From Exiguobacterium sp. KRL4 (GTDB lineage: Bacteria > Bacillota > Bacilli > Exiguobacteriales > Exiguobacteriaceae): a DNA stretch of 64,000 bases. This document shows, in pieces, positions 34,035-42,764 of this stretch. Positions within the stretch are counted from its first letter, which is position 1, and each line of letters begins with the position of its first letter. The DNA is taken from the NCBI RefSeq assembly GCF_001870785.1, contig NZ_MOLV01000001.1:186001-250000 (forward strand), written 5' to 3'. The notes under the pieces are model-generated. The model ran no database searches. It was not told the DNA's origin and saw only the letters and a list, made by a program, of their open reading frames with translations. A program made the translations under genes and the position numbers.

Positions 34035-35921
34035 ATGAAGTTGACAGAGATACAGGATCCGTCATTTTTAAAGCGTATGTCAATCTCGGAATTAGAAGTA
34101 TTCGCAGGCGACATCCGACGCTTTTTGATTGAAGAATTAGCGACGACTGGTGGGCACTTGGCACCGAACCTGGGTGTCGTCGAGCTGACGTTAGCGCTTC
34201 ACCGGGAATTTGATAGCCCGAACGATAAATTTGTTTGGGACGTCGGACACCAAGCGTACGTGCATAAAATCTTGACAGGACGTGCTGGGCAGTTTGATAC
34301 GTTGCGTCAACATAAAGGGTTATGTGGATTCCCAAAACGGAATGAAAGTATTCATGACGTCTGGGAAACGGGGCATAGCTCGACGTCGCTGTCAGCAGCG
34401 ATGGGGATTGCCGTATCAAATGAGTTAAAAGGAAACGATGACCGGGCGATTGCGATCATCGGTGACGGGGCATTAACAGGCGGAATGGCGCTTGAGGCAC
34501 TGAACCATATCGGAGCGGAACAACAAAATGTCATCGTCATCCTCAATGATAATGAAATGTCGATCGCACCGAACGTCGGGGCGATGCACCAGATGTTAGG
34601 GCGCATCCGTTCGTCACGTAAAGTTCGTTATGCCCAAGATGAGCTCGAGACGTTGATCAAGAAAATCCCGCTGATTGGTGGAAAACTTGAAAAAGGCGGC
34701 GAGAAGCTAAAAGAAGCTGTCAAAGGCGCGCTTGTCCCCGGAATGTTTTTTGAAGAACTTGGATTCAACTATTACGGACCGGTCGATGGTCATGACTTAA
34801 CGGATTTAATCGAACAGTTGAATTACGTGAAAAAAGAAGAAGGACCTGTCCTGCTTCATGTCATCACGAAAAAAGGTAAAGGGTATCGTCCGGCTGAGTA
34901 TGATGGAATCGGTACATGGCATGGTCTTGGACCGTATAAGATCGAGTCAGGCGAAGTCATCAAAGGGAAATCAAAAGCACCAAGCTATTCGTTTACAGTA
35001 GCGGATACGTTAACGAAGATAGCCCGTGATGATGAGAAGTTGACGTTGATCACACCAGCCATGAGCGTCGGGTCGAAACTGGATTGTTTTGAAAAAGAAT
35101 TCCCGAACCGGATGTTTGATGTCGGAATCGCCGAACAGCATGCCGTGACCTTTGCTGCTGGTCAAGCGACGCAAGGAATGAAACCGGTCGTCTCGATTTA
35201 TTCGACCTTCTTCCAACGGGCATACGATCAACTTGTACACGATGTCGCCCGACAAAACTTAGACGTGACGTTTACGATCGATCGTTCTGGTCTTGTCGGA
35301 GCAGATGGAGAAACACACCAAGGCGTCTTTGATATCGCCTTTATGCGTCATGTGCCGAACATCCGAATCGTCATGGCAAAAGATGAAAATGAGTTGCAGC
35401 ATCTTCTTTATTCAGCCGTCAAACATGAAGGTCCGATTGCCGTTCGGTTCCCACGTGGGGAAGGGATCGGTGTTCAGATGGATGAGACGTTGCATGAGAT
35501 TTCCCTTGATACATGGGAAGTGGAACGGGAAGGAACGGACGTCGCCATCATGGCGTTTGGTCCTCAAGTGCAGGATGCCTTGAAAATCGCTGAGTTGCTT
35601 GACGGTGACTTGTCGGTCCGTGTTATTAATGCGCGGACAATTAAACCGTTGGATGGAAAAATGTTGAATGCGTTGTACGCAGAAGGCATTCCACTCGTGA
35701 CGATGGAAGAAGCCGTCTTAAAAGGTGGTTTCGGTTCAGCCGTTCTCGAACATGCGAATGAGCAGGAAGCCTTCCCACGTGTGAAACGATTTGGTATTCC
35801 GGATTGGTATATTGAACACGGTGGTGTCAATGAATTGTTGGAAGAAATTGGATTATTACCTGGACAAATTGCTGAAGAAGTACGGGCATTTGTCAATCAA
35901 GGAAAGAAACAGAGTGTGTAA
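34035..35921 (+). CDS. dxs: 1-deoxy-D-xylulose-5-phosphate synthase
   Basis: The product is 628 residues. The TPP-dependent enzyme joins pyruvate and glyceraldehyde-3-phosphate as the first step of the MEP pathway. Features include [17 protein letters not shown], the TPP motif [16 protein letters not shown], the Glu in [15 protein letters not shown] and a C-terminal transketolase-like domain (about 500-620). The six-base gap to tlyA indicates co-transcription. Confidence 0.96.
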   Translation: MKLTEIQDPSFLKRMSISELEVFAGDIRRFLIEELATTGGHLAPNLGVVELTLALHREFDSPNDKFVWDVGHQAYVHKILTGRAGQFDTLRQHKGLCGFPKRNESIHDVWETGHSSTSLSAAMGIAVSNELKGNDDRAIAIIGDGALTGGMALEALNHIGAEQQNVIVILNDNEMSIAPNVGAMHQMLGRIRSSRKVRYAQDELETLIKKIPLIGGKLEKGGEKLKEAVKGALVPGMFFEELGFNYYGPVDGHDLTDLIEQLNYVKKEEGPVLLHVITKKGKGYRPAEYDGIGTWHGLGPYKIESGEVIKGKSKAPSYSFTVADTLTKIARDDEKLTLITPAMSVGSKLDCFEKEFPNRMFDVGIAEQHAVTFAAGQATQGMKPVVSIYSTFFQRAYDQLVHDVARQNLDVTFTIDRSGLVGADGETHQGVFDIAFMRHVPNIRIVMAKDENELQHLLYSAVKHEGPIAVRFPRGEGIGVQMDETLHEISLDTWEVEREGTDVAIMAFGPQVQDALKIAELLDGDLSVRVINARTIKPLDGKMLNALYAEGIPLVTMEEAVLKGGFGSAVLEHANEQEAFPRVKRFGIPDWYIEHGGVNELLEEIGLLPGQIAEEVRAFVNQGKKQSV

Positions 35922-35927
35922 CGATTC

Positions 35928-36734
35928 ATGGAAACTGTAAAAAAAATCCGCCTCGACGTCTTACTCGTCGAGCGGGGTCTATGTGAAACACGTGAAAAAG
36001 CAAAACGGACGATTATGGCGGGGCTTGTCTTTAGTGGCACAGAACGTTTGGAGAAGGCCGGTGAAAAGGTCAAATCGGATATTGATTTGACCGTCAAAGG
36101 TCAAGTCATGCCCTATGTCGGGCGTGGTGGGTTCAAGATGGAGAAGGCACTTGCTATGTTCGATATCGATGTGTCGGCAAGGATTGGTCTTGATATCGGC
36201 TCTTCAACAGGCGGTTTCACGGATTGTGCCTTACAAAACGGAGCTGCCCATATGTATGCGCTTGATGTCGGGTCAAATCAACTGGACTGGAAATTACGTT
36301 CGGACGATCGTGTGACGGCAATGGAGAAAACAAATTTCCGCCATGCGACGCCAGACATGTTTTCAATTCAGCCAAGCTTTGCGACCATTGATGTATCGTT
36401 CATTTCCTTGCGATTGATTCTTCCGCCCTTAAAAGCCATTCTAGCTCAGGGTGGGGATGTCATTGCGCTCGTCAAACCACAGTTTGAAGCGGGGCGTGAC
36501 GATGTTGGTAAAAAGGGGATCGTTCGGGATGAACGGATTCATGGTCGGGTGCTCAAAGAGATGGTCGATTTCTTTGTTCGGGAAGGTTTTTACGTCAAAC
36601 AGCTCGATTTTTCACCGATTACCGGGGGCGAAGGAAACATTGAGTTTCTTTTGCATGCACAACTCGACACGCCGGGAATGGATACGTCAGTTGATCCAGT
36701 CGAAACGGTTCGTTTGGCACATGCCGCGTTATAA
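35928..36734 (+). CDS. tlyA: TlyA family rRNA 2'-O-methyltransferase/hemolysin-like protein
   Basis: The product is 268 residues. The N-terminal S4 RNA-binding domain (about 1-65, RLDVLLVERGLCETREKAKR) is followed by an FtsJ-type SAM methyltransferase with GLDIGSSTGGFTDCAL and catalytic Lys and Asp residues (KPQFEAGRDDVGKKG). In Mycobacterium TlyA methylates 16S and 23S rRNA; the target here is unknown. Called yqxC in B. subtilis. The ribosome site is weak. Confidence 0.92.
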   Translation: METVKKIRLDVLLVERGLCETREKAKRTIMAGLVFSGTERLEKAGEKVKSDIDLTVKGQVMPYVGRGGFKMEKALAMFDIDVSARIGLDIGSSTGGFTDCALQNGAAHMYALDVGSNQLDWKLRSDDRVTAMEKTNFRHATPDMFSIQPSFATIDVSFISLRLILPPLKAILAQGGDVIALVKPQFEAGRDDVGKKGIVRDERIHGRVLKEMVDFFVREGFYVKQLDFSPITGGEGNIEFLLHAQLDTPGMDTSVDPVETVRLAHAAL

Positions 36735-36747
36735 GTCGAACCCATTC

Positions 36748-36785
36748 AAAGCAGACTTCGTCGTGATGATGAAGTCTGCTTTTGA
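36748..36785 (+). terminator. Terminator after tlyA
   Basis: AAAGCAGACTTC pairs perfectly with GAAGTCTGCTTT, followed by TG then TTTTG; the U tract is short. Confidence 0.8.
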
Positions 36786-36875
36786 TTTTGGAGCGAATGC
36801 ATAGGGCAAGCATGGACTTTTATCGAATTATTGGATTACAATAGTATCAGTGAAGAAAAACTGTGAGGTGCAAGG

Positions 36876-37325
36876 ATGACAAAGGGGCAACGGTTAATCA
36901 AGATTCGGGAAATCATTACGCAGTCAGAAATCGAGACACAGGATGAGTTAGTCGAGGAACTTCGAAATGCAGGGTATAAAGTAACGCAGGCGACTGTCTC
37001 GCGAGACATCAAGGAACTACATCTTGTAAAGGTACCGCTAAACGATGGGCGTTATAAATACAGTCTGCCTGCCGATCAGCGATTTAATCCACTTGGGAAG
37101 TTGCGACGGTTACTCGGTGATAGCTTCATCTCGATTGATTCTGCTCAAAATTTGATTGTCATGCATGTCTTGCCGGGTAACGCGAATGCATTAGGTGTCC
37201 TCTTTGATCATTTAAATTGGACGGAGCTGCTCGGTACGGTCTGTGGGGATGATACGATACTGATGATTACACGGAATGAAGAGGCAGCAAAAGAAGTGAC
37301 GGAACGTATCTTAGGGATGCTTTAA
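36876..37325 (+). CDS. argR: Arginine repressor ArgR/AhrC
   Basis: The product is 149 residues; its ATG has GTGAGGTGCAAGG upstream. The N-terminal winged helix ([32 protein letters not shown]) is followed by the arginine-binding oligomerisation domain with [10 protein letters not shown] and [12 protein letters not shown]. The hexamer represses arginine synthesis and activates catabolism. Spacing to recN is nine bases. Confidence 0.96.
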   Translation: MTKGQRLIKIREIITQSEIETQDELVEELRNAGYKVTQATVSRDIKELHLVKVPLNDGRYKYSLPADQRFNPLGKLRRLLGDSFISIDSAQNLIVMHVLPGNANALGVLFDHLNWTELLGTVCGDDTILMITRNEEAAKEVTERILGML

Positions 37326-37337
37326 GGAGTTGACATG

Positions 37338-39044
37338 ATGTTAGCTGAATTATCGATTAAACAATTTGCGATCATTGACCAGCTACAGATTGATTTTAAA
37401 AAAGGGATGACGGTATTGACCGGAGAGACGGGCGCCGGGAAATCGATTGTCCTGGATGCGATTGGATTATTGATTGGTGGGCGTGGATCTGCCGAATTTG
37501 TCCGTTATGGTGAAGACAAAGCTGAGCTTGAAGGACTGTTCATGATCGAAGAGGGGCATATGGCCTATACGTTAGCAGAAGAATACGGTATCGATATGGA
37601 AGATGGCATGATCATCTTGCGGCGTGATTTGTTTGCTTCTGGAAAAAGTGTTTGTCGGGTGAACCATAAATTAGTCACGTTGACGATCCTACGGGAATTC
37701 GGACGTGTCCTTGTCGACTTACATGGTCAACATGAGCATCAACATTTGATGGAGAGTACGTATCATCAAACGATTTTAGATGACTTTGGGTATGAGACGA
37801 TTGCTCCGATTCTTGAGAAATACCAGGCGCGTTTTCAACTGTATGAAGAAAAGCGCAACGCCTTACAAGCACTTGCGCAAAGTGAACAGGCATTGGCACA
37901 GCGAATCGATTTACTATCCTTTCAAACGGAAGAGATCGACAGTGCTAAACTGCGTAAGGGGGAAGAAGAAGAACTCTTAAGCGAACGAAATCGTTTGGCG
38001 AACTTCGAAAAACTCCATGCGTCTCTGAGCGCTGCTTATGATGCGTTGCACGAGGAACGACGAGGTATCGATTCCGTTAGTGACGCGATGCGTGAGCTTC
38101 AGCAAGCGGCAAGCATCGATGACGAATTCTCCGGGCAAAGCGATACACTTGCCAATGCGTTTTACGCCCTTGAAGAGGTTGGGTATGCGATTCGTGATCA
38201 ACTCGAGACGTTAGAGTTTGACTCGAACCGGTTGGATGAGATCGAACTACGTTTGTCGGTCTTTCAACAACTAAAACGGAAATACGGAGCGACGATTGAA
38301 GAAGTCATCGCATATGGTGAAAAAATCAGCATCGAGCTAGATACGATGACCAATCGAGACGAGCGAATCGAAAACTTGAAAGTGGAAGTCGAACAGTTAG
38401 AATCTGAGTTGTTTGAAATCGGCAGCGAGTTATCGCAAGTACGACGACAGGCATCACATCTTTTAGGTGAAGCGATTCATCTTGAATTACGTCAGCTCTA
38501 TATGGAAAAAGCGCGATTTGAAATCCGGTTCCTGCAGGACGGAAAAGCACCAGTCCTGCGGAAAAATGGAATTGATTTCGTCGAATTCTATATCATGACC
38601 AATGCCGGTGAACCGTTTAAATCGCTCGGGAAAGTAGCGTCGGGTGGGGAATTGTCTCGGATCATGCTTGGTCTCAAATCGATTTTCTCCCGTTCGGTTG
38701 GCGTCGCCTCAATCATCTTTGATGAAGTCGATACAGGTGTGTCAGGACGTGTCGCCCAAGCGATGGCGGAGAAAATCTATCGTCTGTCAATTGATAGCCA
38801 GGTGTTATGCATCACCCACCTGCCTCAAGTCGCTTCAATTGCCGATCAACATCTGTACATTCGAAAAATCGAAGAGACGGATCGGACGACGACACAAGTC
38901 AACGTCTTGACGGACGCAGAGCGTGGTAATGAACTAGGGCGGATGATTTCCGGGACACACATGACGGATTTGACGTTACGTCACGCAGAAGAATTAATGG
39001 AGCAAGCAATGAACACGAAGGAATCGCTTAAAAATGGGGTGTAA
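37338..39044 (+). CDS. recN: DNA repair ATPase RecN
   Basis: The product is 568 residues. The start at 37338 gives AAGGAG eight bases away and the family opening MLAELSIKQFAIID; an ATG three bases earlier also exists. It is an SMC-like protein: Walker A GETGAGKS (about 29-36), a central coiled coil (about 150-370), the signature VASGGELSRIMLGLKS, Walker B SIIFDEVDTG and ITHLPQVAS. It acts early in double-strand-break repair. The next gene is spo0A with three bases between; spoIVB is missing. Confidence 0.95.
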   Translation: MLAELSIKQFAIIDQLQIDFKKGMTVLTGETGAGKSIVLDAIGLLIGGRGSAEFVRYGEDKAELEGLFMIEEGHMAYTLAEEYGIDMEDGMIILRRDLFASGKSVCRVNHKLVTLTILREFGRVLVDLHGQHEHQHLMESTYHQTILDDFGYETIAPILEKYQARFQLYEEKRNALQALAQSEQALAQRIDLLSFQTEEIDSAKLRKGEEEELLSERNRLANFEKLHASLSAAYDALHEERRGIDSVSDAMRELQQAASIDDEFSGQSDTLANAFYALEEVGYAIRDQLETLEFDSNRLDEIELRLSVFQQLKRKYGATIEEVIAYGEKISIELDTMTNRDERIENLKVEVEQLESELFEIGSELSQVRRQASHLLGEAIHLELRQLYMEKARFEIRFLQDGKAPVLRKNGIDFVEFYIMTNAGEPFKSLGKVASGGELSRIMLGLKSIFSRSVGVASIIFDEVDTGVSGRVAQAMAEKIYRLSIDSQVLCITHLPQVASIADQHLYIRKIEETDRTTTQVNVLTDAERGNELGRMISGTHMTDLTLRHAEELMEQAMNTKESLKNGV

Positions 39045-39047
39045 CGA

Positions 39048-39761
39048 TTGATTAGAGTCGGGATTGCGGATGACAACCAAGAAATGGTCGAATTGATTCG
39101 TCAACATCTAGCTGTTCAAGAAGACATGGAAGTGGTATGTGTCGCATACAATGGGGAGAGTTGTCTTGAAAAATTAGAACAGATAGAGACGGATGTCCTG
39201 TTATTAGACATCATCATGCCGCATCTAGATGGGCTTGGAGTTCTAGAAGCCTTGGCGAAACATAAAAACAGTCCGGCCGTGATCATGTTGAGTGCATTTG
39301 GTAAGGACGAAGTATCTCAACAGGCCGTTTCACTTGGGGCCGCGTACTTTTTATTAAAGCCGTTCAGTTTGGATCAACTCGTCAATAAAATTCGTCTAGT
39401 CGTACATGGCGTCCAGACAAACCAGGTTGAGCCGGTTGAAACGAAAGTCGGGACTACTTTACGAGAAATCGGAATTGCCCCGCATATCAAAGGGTTCACC
39501 TATCTAAAAGATGCCGTCCTGATGGTATTGGAACGGGAAGATCTATTGGGATTGATTACAAAGGAATTGTATCCGATGATCGCGAAGAAACATCAAACGA
39601 CTTCGTCCCGCGTGGAACGGGCAATGCGCCATGCGATTAAATCAGCTTGGAAAGAGGGCATGAGCGAACATATCTTGTTTACGGGACGGATCGAACAACA
39701 GAAAAGTCCTAAAAACTCAGAATTCATTTCCTATGTATCGAGTCATATGAATGGATCTTGA
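39048..39761 (+). CDS. spo0A: Spo0A-type response regulator
   Basis: The product is 237 residues from TTG 39048, with GGGGTG upstream. The receiver domain (1-120) has the acidic pair Asp8-Asp9, phospho-acceptor Asp54 in LLLDIIMPHLDG, Ser and Lys switch residues (MLSAFG, LLKPF). After a short linker the Spo0A DNA-binding domain (about 135-235) is complete, including the TTSSRVERAMRHAIKSAW recognition helix, nearly identical to B. subtilis. It binds 0A boxes when phosphorylated by a phosphorelay. Sporulation genes that normally flank it are absent, so it probably controls stationary-phase or biofilm functions. Confidence 0.95.
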   Translation: MIRVGIADDNQEMVELIRQHLAVQEDMEVVCVAYNGESCLEKLEQIETDVLLLDIIMPHLDGLGVLEALAKHKNSPAVIMLSAFGKDEVSQQAVSLGAAYFLLKPFSLDQLVNKIRLVVHGVQTNQVEPVETKVGTTLREIGIAPHIKGFTYLKDAVLMVLEREDLLGLITKELYPMIAKKHQTTSSRVERAMRHAIKSAWKEGMSEHILFTGRIEQQKSPKNSEFISYVSSHMNGS

Positions 39762-39782
39762 GCAAACAGATGAGAATAAAAC

Positions 39783-39825
39783 GAAGTGGCTGGACCTGGA
39801 TTACTTTATCGGGTCCAGCTACTTC
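39783..39825 (+). terminator. Strong hairpin after spo0A
   Basis: GAAGTGGCTGGACC pairs with GGTCCAGCTACTTC with one wobble, loop of 15 bases. The U run is poor (CTATTAC), so termination may be partial. Confidence 0.65.
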
Positions 39826-39867
39826 TATTACATTAAAAAATAAAAATAAATATTCATTAAATATATG

Positions 39868-39895
39868 TTGCACAAACTAAAATATTTGTTATAAT
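39868..39895 (+). promoter_or_regulatory. Promoter of the large non-coding RNA
   Basis: TTGCAC (39868-39873) and a perfect TATAAT (39890-39895) lie 16 bases apart in a very A/T-rich stretch, predicting a start near 39902. Confidence 0.75.
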
Positions 39896-40158
39896 AAAGG
39901 TACCAAATGATTTGGAAAGACGTTAGATGAACGTCGAGTCGAATTGGTTCCCGGAAAACCATTCAACACACTTCATCTCAGGACGCCACCTGTAAACGGC
40001 TCAAGGATGATGGACGACATTCTCTTGGTAGTTTTTTTATACCAAGGCAATTCATATCTTTTTCAGATGAGACATCTCGAATAGGTATGAGGCTCCACGA
40101 TTTCGAAGCAAGGGAAAAGTGGAGGGTAACGTAAATTAAACGTCCAAAGCAACACGAA

Positions 40159-40266
40159 GACCAAGCAAGACCAAGCAAGACCAAGCAAGACAAAACAAAA
40201 CAAAAAAAAAAAAAAAGAAAGACCAAGCAAGACCAAGCAAGACCAAGCAAGACCAAGCAAGACCAG
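40159..40266 (+). repeat. GACCAAGCAA tandem repeat with poly-A interruption
   Basis: Three exact 10-base units (40159-40188), an A/C-rich stretch ending in 15 consecutive A (40202-40216), then four exact units (40221-40260) and a partial fifth. It lies inside the predicted RNA and lacks U, so it should remain single-stranded. Copy number and the A tract are likely to vary between strains. Confidence 0.95.
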
Positions 40267-40536
40267 AAACAAGTACAGTTCGTGAAAAGGAGTGTTGTCT
40301 AGCAGTGAATGTTAGCAACCGAATGATCGACTGCTTCAAGCGGATGACATTACGCTTCACCTAGGTCCAAGTAAAGTCAGATAATGGAGTCGTTTTACCG
40401 TTCTATCGATCGCTCGATAGCCAGATCTGATTTCTTTCAACCTCTTCATTAAGAGGACAACCTATGGTTTTGAAGTACACGAATAGTTCTACTATGAGAG
40501 GAGTTCATCCGTAAGTGAAACCAACTTTATACGAAT

Positions 40537-40583
40537 AAAAGGTCCCGCGCTTGAAATGAGTTCAAGAGATGGGGACCTTTTTG
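40537..40583. terminator. Bidirectional terminator of the large RNA and the DUF2627 gene
   Basis: AAAAGGTCCC and GGGACCTTTTT pair around an inner stem (CTTGAA/TTCAAG). A and T runs on both flanks allow use from either strand. Confidence 0.9.
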
Positions 40584-40588
40584 TGTGC

Positions 40589-40843
40589 TTATTTTTTTTG
40601 ATACCGCTCGGATACTTTCCCCCGTTTGCGGTCACGGTAAAAGACATAACCGGCGACAAAACCAATCCCGCCGATGGCTAAGACTAATCCACTAACCCCT
40701 TGCAACACATATACATAGGCAGAGTCCCCCAGGTAATGGAAGGGAAACTGGGCAATTAAGAAAACACTATCCCGCATGAGTTTGATCCCGATGGCGCCAA
40801 TGATTCCAGGAATGAGTAAAGATAATAAGCCGATGATTCGCAT
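40589..40843 (-). CDS. DUF2627 family small membrane protein (YqzF-like)
   Basis: The product is 84 residues with two membrane segments (about 4-22 and 43-68) and a basic tail. The MRIIGLLSLLIPGIIGAIGIKLMRDS opening resembles DUF2627/YqzF, a B. subtilis gene found in the spo0A-bkd interval. Ribosome site AAAGGGGTCACACTC precedes the ATG on the minus strand. Function unknown. It converges with the large RNA and diverges from bkdR. Confidence 0.75.
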   Translation of the reverse strand: MRIIGLLSLLIPGIIGAIGIKLMRDSVFLIAQFPFHYLGDSAYVYVLQGVSGLVLAIGGIGFVAGYVFYRDRKRGKVSERYQKK

Positions 40844-40964
40844 GAGTGTGACCCCTTTCCAAGCGTATTGTATCAGAAAAGAAGCGAGACTGCGAATTGG
40901 ATTTGCCCTCCTGTTTTAATACGAGTAGGATAAAGATGTAAGCAGTTTCAAAGGGGGAATCATA

Positions 40965-42620
40965 ATGCATCATCTCTTGATTGTGGGTGCTGGGCATGGT
41001 GGGACAGAAGTACTGCATGCTTTTCAACGCTCACCATTGTTGACGGTCATCGGGGTCGTTGATCCGAATGAACACGCAATCGGAGTCCAGCTCGCCAAAC
41101 GAGGACAAATCCGTGTCGAGACGACATGGACGGCTTTTGAAGGAACAGCGATTGATTTTATCATTGACGCCACCGGAGAACACGGGGTGCTTGAACAATT
41201 GATTCATTTTTTCCCGGAAGCCGCGGTGTTACCGGGAGAGTTCGTCCGCGTTTTACTTGAACGTCTGGCAGAAAAAGAACGTATGCTAGAAGCGATCATT
41301 CACTGTACGAGTGAAGCGATTTCTGTAGCGGATCAAGCCGGTGAAACGATGTTAATCAATCCAGCGTATACCCGCATGACGGGGTATACCGAACAGGATG
41401 TGATCGGTAAACCGGCGAGTGCCGATATCGGGATGCAGGAATCGGTTCATTTACGGGTGCTTGAAACTGGGGAAAGTGTACGCGATGCGCGGATGAAGAT
41501 TGGACAAGATCGGCGGGACATCATCGTCAATGCGGCTCCGGTCGTCGTTGATGGACAAGTCAGAGGCTCTGTCGGGGTCATCCGTGATATTTCCGAAATG
41601 AAGGCGCTTGCAAAGGAACTCAAGGCCGCGAAACAAAAAATTCGAACGTTAGAAGCGAAGTACACCTTCGATGACATCATTGCGGAAAGCGAACCGATGC
41701 GTTTTGTCGTGGACCAAGCCAAACTAGCGGCAACTATGCCTGTTAACGTCTTGATTCGTGGGGAATCCGGGACGGGGAAGGAATTGTTTGCCCATGCGAT
41801 TCATGCGGCGAGCGACCGGAGATATGAACAATTTGTTCGGGTCAACTGTGCCGCCATTGCACCAAGTTTACTTGAAAGTGAATTATTTGGTTACGAAGAA
41901 GGGGCATTTTCAGGAGCACGTCGTGGCGGTAAAAGAGGCTATTTTGAGGAAGCGCACGGGGGGTCGTTGTTTTTAGATGAAATCGGTGAATTGCCGCTTG
42001 ACGTCCAAGCCAAATTATTAAGGGTCTTACAGGAAAATGAAGTCGTCCGGGTCGGCGGAACAAAAGCTGTTCCGGTCGATGTCCGGATTATCGCGGCAAC
42101 GAATGCCAATCTCGAACAAAAAATCATTACCGGCGAATTCCGGGAAGACTTGTACTATCGGATCAATCGTTTACCGATTCACATTCCCGCCTTACGTGAA
42201 CGGCCAGACGATCTGTCACCACTCGCCACCCACTTGCTTCGCAAACTCAATCAAAGTTACGGCCGATCCGTCGAGCGGATTTCGGAAGACGCACTTGAAG
42301 CGATTCGAAAACAGACGTGGAAGGGGAATGTCCGTGAGTTGGAAAACGTCATTGGACGTGCTTTGATTTTTACAGATAAAACAGAACAAGTCTTACGAAA
42401 AGGGCACCTTCAACTGGTTGTACCCGTGACTCCGAAACGTTCCGAACGACCAAAAAAAGAAATTAAACATCTTTCAGATGAGATGTCTTATGTCGAAGAA
42501 CAATTAATTCGTGAAGCCCTTGATGTCGTCAACGGCAATAAGACGGAAGCAGCCAAACAGTTAGGAATTTCTTTACGCGCGCTCTACTACAAGGTCGAAC
42601 GGTTTAACATTCAATGTTGA
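40965..42620 (+). CDS. bkdR: Sigma-54-dependent transcriptional activator BkdR
   Basis: The product is 551 residues; its ATG follows AAAGGGGGAATCATA. An N-terminal Rossmann-like segment (LLIVGAGHGGTEVL) covers about 1-85, then a PAS domain (about 100-215), the AAA+ domain with Walker A GESGTGKE and Walker B GSLFLDEIGEL, and a C-terminal Fis-type helix-turn-helix (NKTEAAKQLGISLRALYYKV). The sigma-54 contact loop reads GAFSGA rather than the common GAFTGA. It is expected to activate the sigma-54 promoter of the ptb-bkd operon 90 bases downstream in response to branched-chain amino acids. Confidence 0.93.
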   Translation: MHHLLIVGAGHGGTEVLHAFQRSPLLTVIGVVDPNEHAIGVQLAKRGQIRVETTWTAFEGTAIDFIIDATGEHGVLEQLIHFFPEAAVLPGEFVRVLLERLAEKERMLEAIIHCTSEAISVADQAGETMLINPAYTRMTGYTEQDVIGKPASADIGMQESVHLRVLETGESVRDARMKIGQDRRDIIVNAAPVVVDGQVRGSVGVIRDISEMKALAKELKAAKQKIRTLEAKYTFDDIIAESEPMRFVVDQAKLAATMPVNVLIRGESGTGKELFAHAIHAASDRRYEQFVRVNCAAIAPSLLESELFGYEEGAFSGARRGGKRGYFEEAHGGSLFLDEIGELPLDVQAKLLRVLQENEVVRVGGTKAVPVDVRIIAATNANLEQKIITGEFREDLYYRINRLPIHIPALRERPDDLSPLATHLLRKLNQSYGRSVERISEDALEAIRKQTWKGNVRELENVIGRALIFTDKTEQVLRKGHLQLVVPVTPKRSERPKKEIKHLSDEMSYVEEQLIREALDVVNGNKTEAAKQLGISLRALYYKVERFNIQC

Positions 42621-42623
42621 ATT

Positions 42624-42670
42624 GCAAAACTTTGCGTGCAACATATTGCAAAAAATGCAATTCCATGCAA
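42624..42670 (+). promoter_or_regulatory. Probable BkdR upstream activating site
   Basis: Repeated TTGCA/TGCAA elements include palindromes TTGCGTGCAA (42632-42641) and ATTGCA-N5-TGCAAT (42645-42661), plus flanking ATTGCAAAA and ATGCAAAA. They lie 50-90 bases upstream of the sigma-54 promoter, where enhancer-binding proteins act. Confidence 0.6.
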
Positions 42671-42710
42671 AATTAAAAGAGAAGAAACCAAGTAGGGCGT
42701 CGATTCTAGA

Positions 42711-42727
42711 TTGGCATGAAAATTGCT
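42711..42727 (+). promoter_or_regulatory. Sigma-54 promoter of the bkd operon
   Basis: TTGGCATGAAAATTGCT has the invariant GG at -24 and GC at -12 with correct spacing, matching the known TTGGCACG-N4-TTGCT pattern at nearly every position. It lies 38 bases before ptb and directly after an activator gene. Confidence 0.9.
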
Positions 42728-42764
42728 GTTAAATAAAGAGAATGACAGGTAAGGGGGTAATGAC

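Larger units (their letters stand above)
39902..40585 (+). ncRNA. Large structured RNA of unknown family, about 680 nt
   Basis: No convincing plus-strand coding frame exists here. The sequence is bounded by a promoter and a terminator and is full of local helices. These include 39903-39907/39911-39915, 39919-39924/39930-39935, 39973-39977/40006-40010 enclosing 39979-39982/39989-39992, 40024-40030/40040-40046, 40093-40098/40119-40124, 40338-40342/40353-40357, 40376-40382/40425-40431 enclosing 40403-40409/40414-40420, 40441-40446/40451-40456 and 40483-40487/40491-40495. A tandem GACCAAGCAA repeat with an A15 tract (40159-40266) separates the 5' and 3' structured domains. I do not recognise the family. 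OLE RNA, of similar size and known from the same gene neighbourhood in some Bacillota, is a candidate, but no OapA-like gene is visible. Confidence 0.7.

Noticed and set aside
36115-36804. Alternative plus-strand frames inside tlyA
   Set aside because: They overlap the well-supported TlyA frame and show no family resemblance or ribosome site.
40159-40266. CRISPR array
   Set aside because: Units are only 10 bases and contiguous, without spacers, and no cas genes are present.
39978-40360. Minus-strand open frames with repeated LGLAWSCLV peptides
   Set aside because: They are translations of the GACCAAGCAA repeat and poly-A tract, with no ribosome sites. Three overlapping frames occur only because the repeat lacks stops.
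40305-40364. Possible 19-codon frame starting GTG after AAAAGGAG inside the large RNA
   Set aside because: Spacing of 12 bases is long, the peptide is very short and the region forms helices. Kept only as an alternative; conservation in relatives would be needed.
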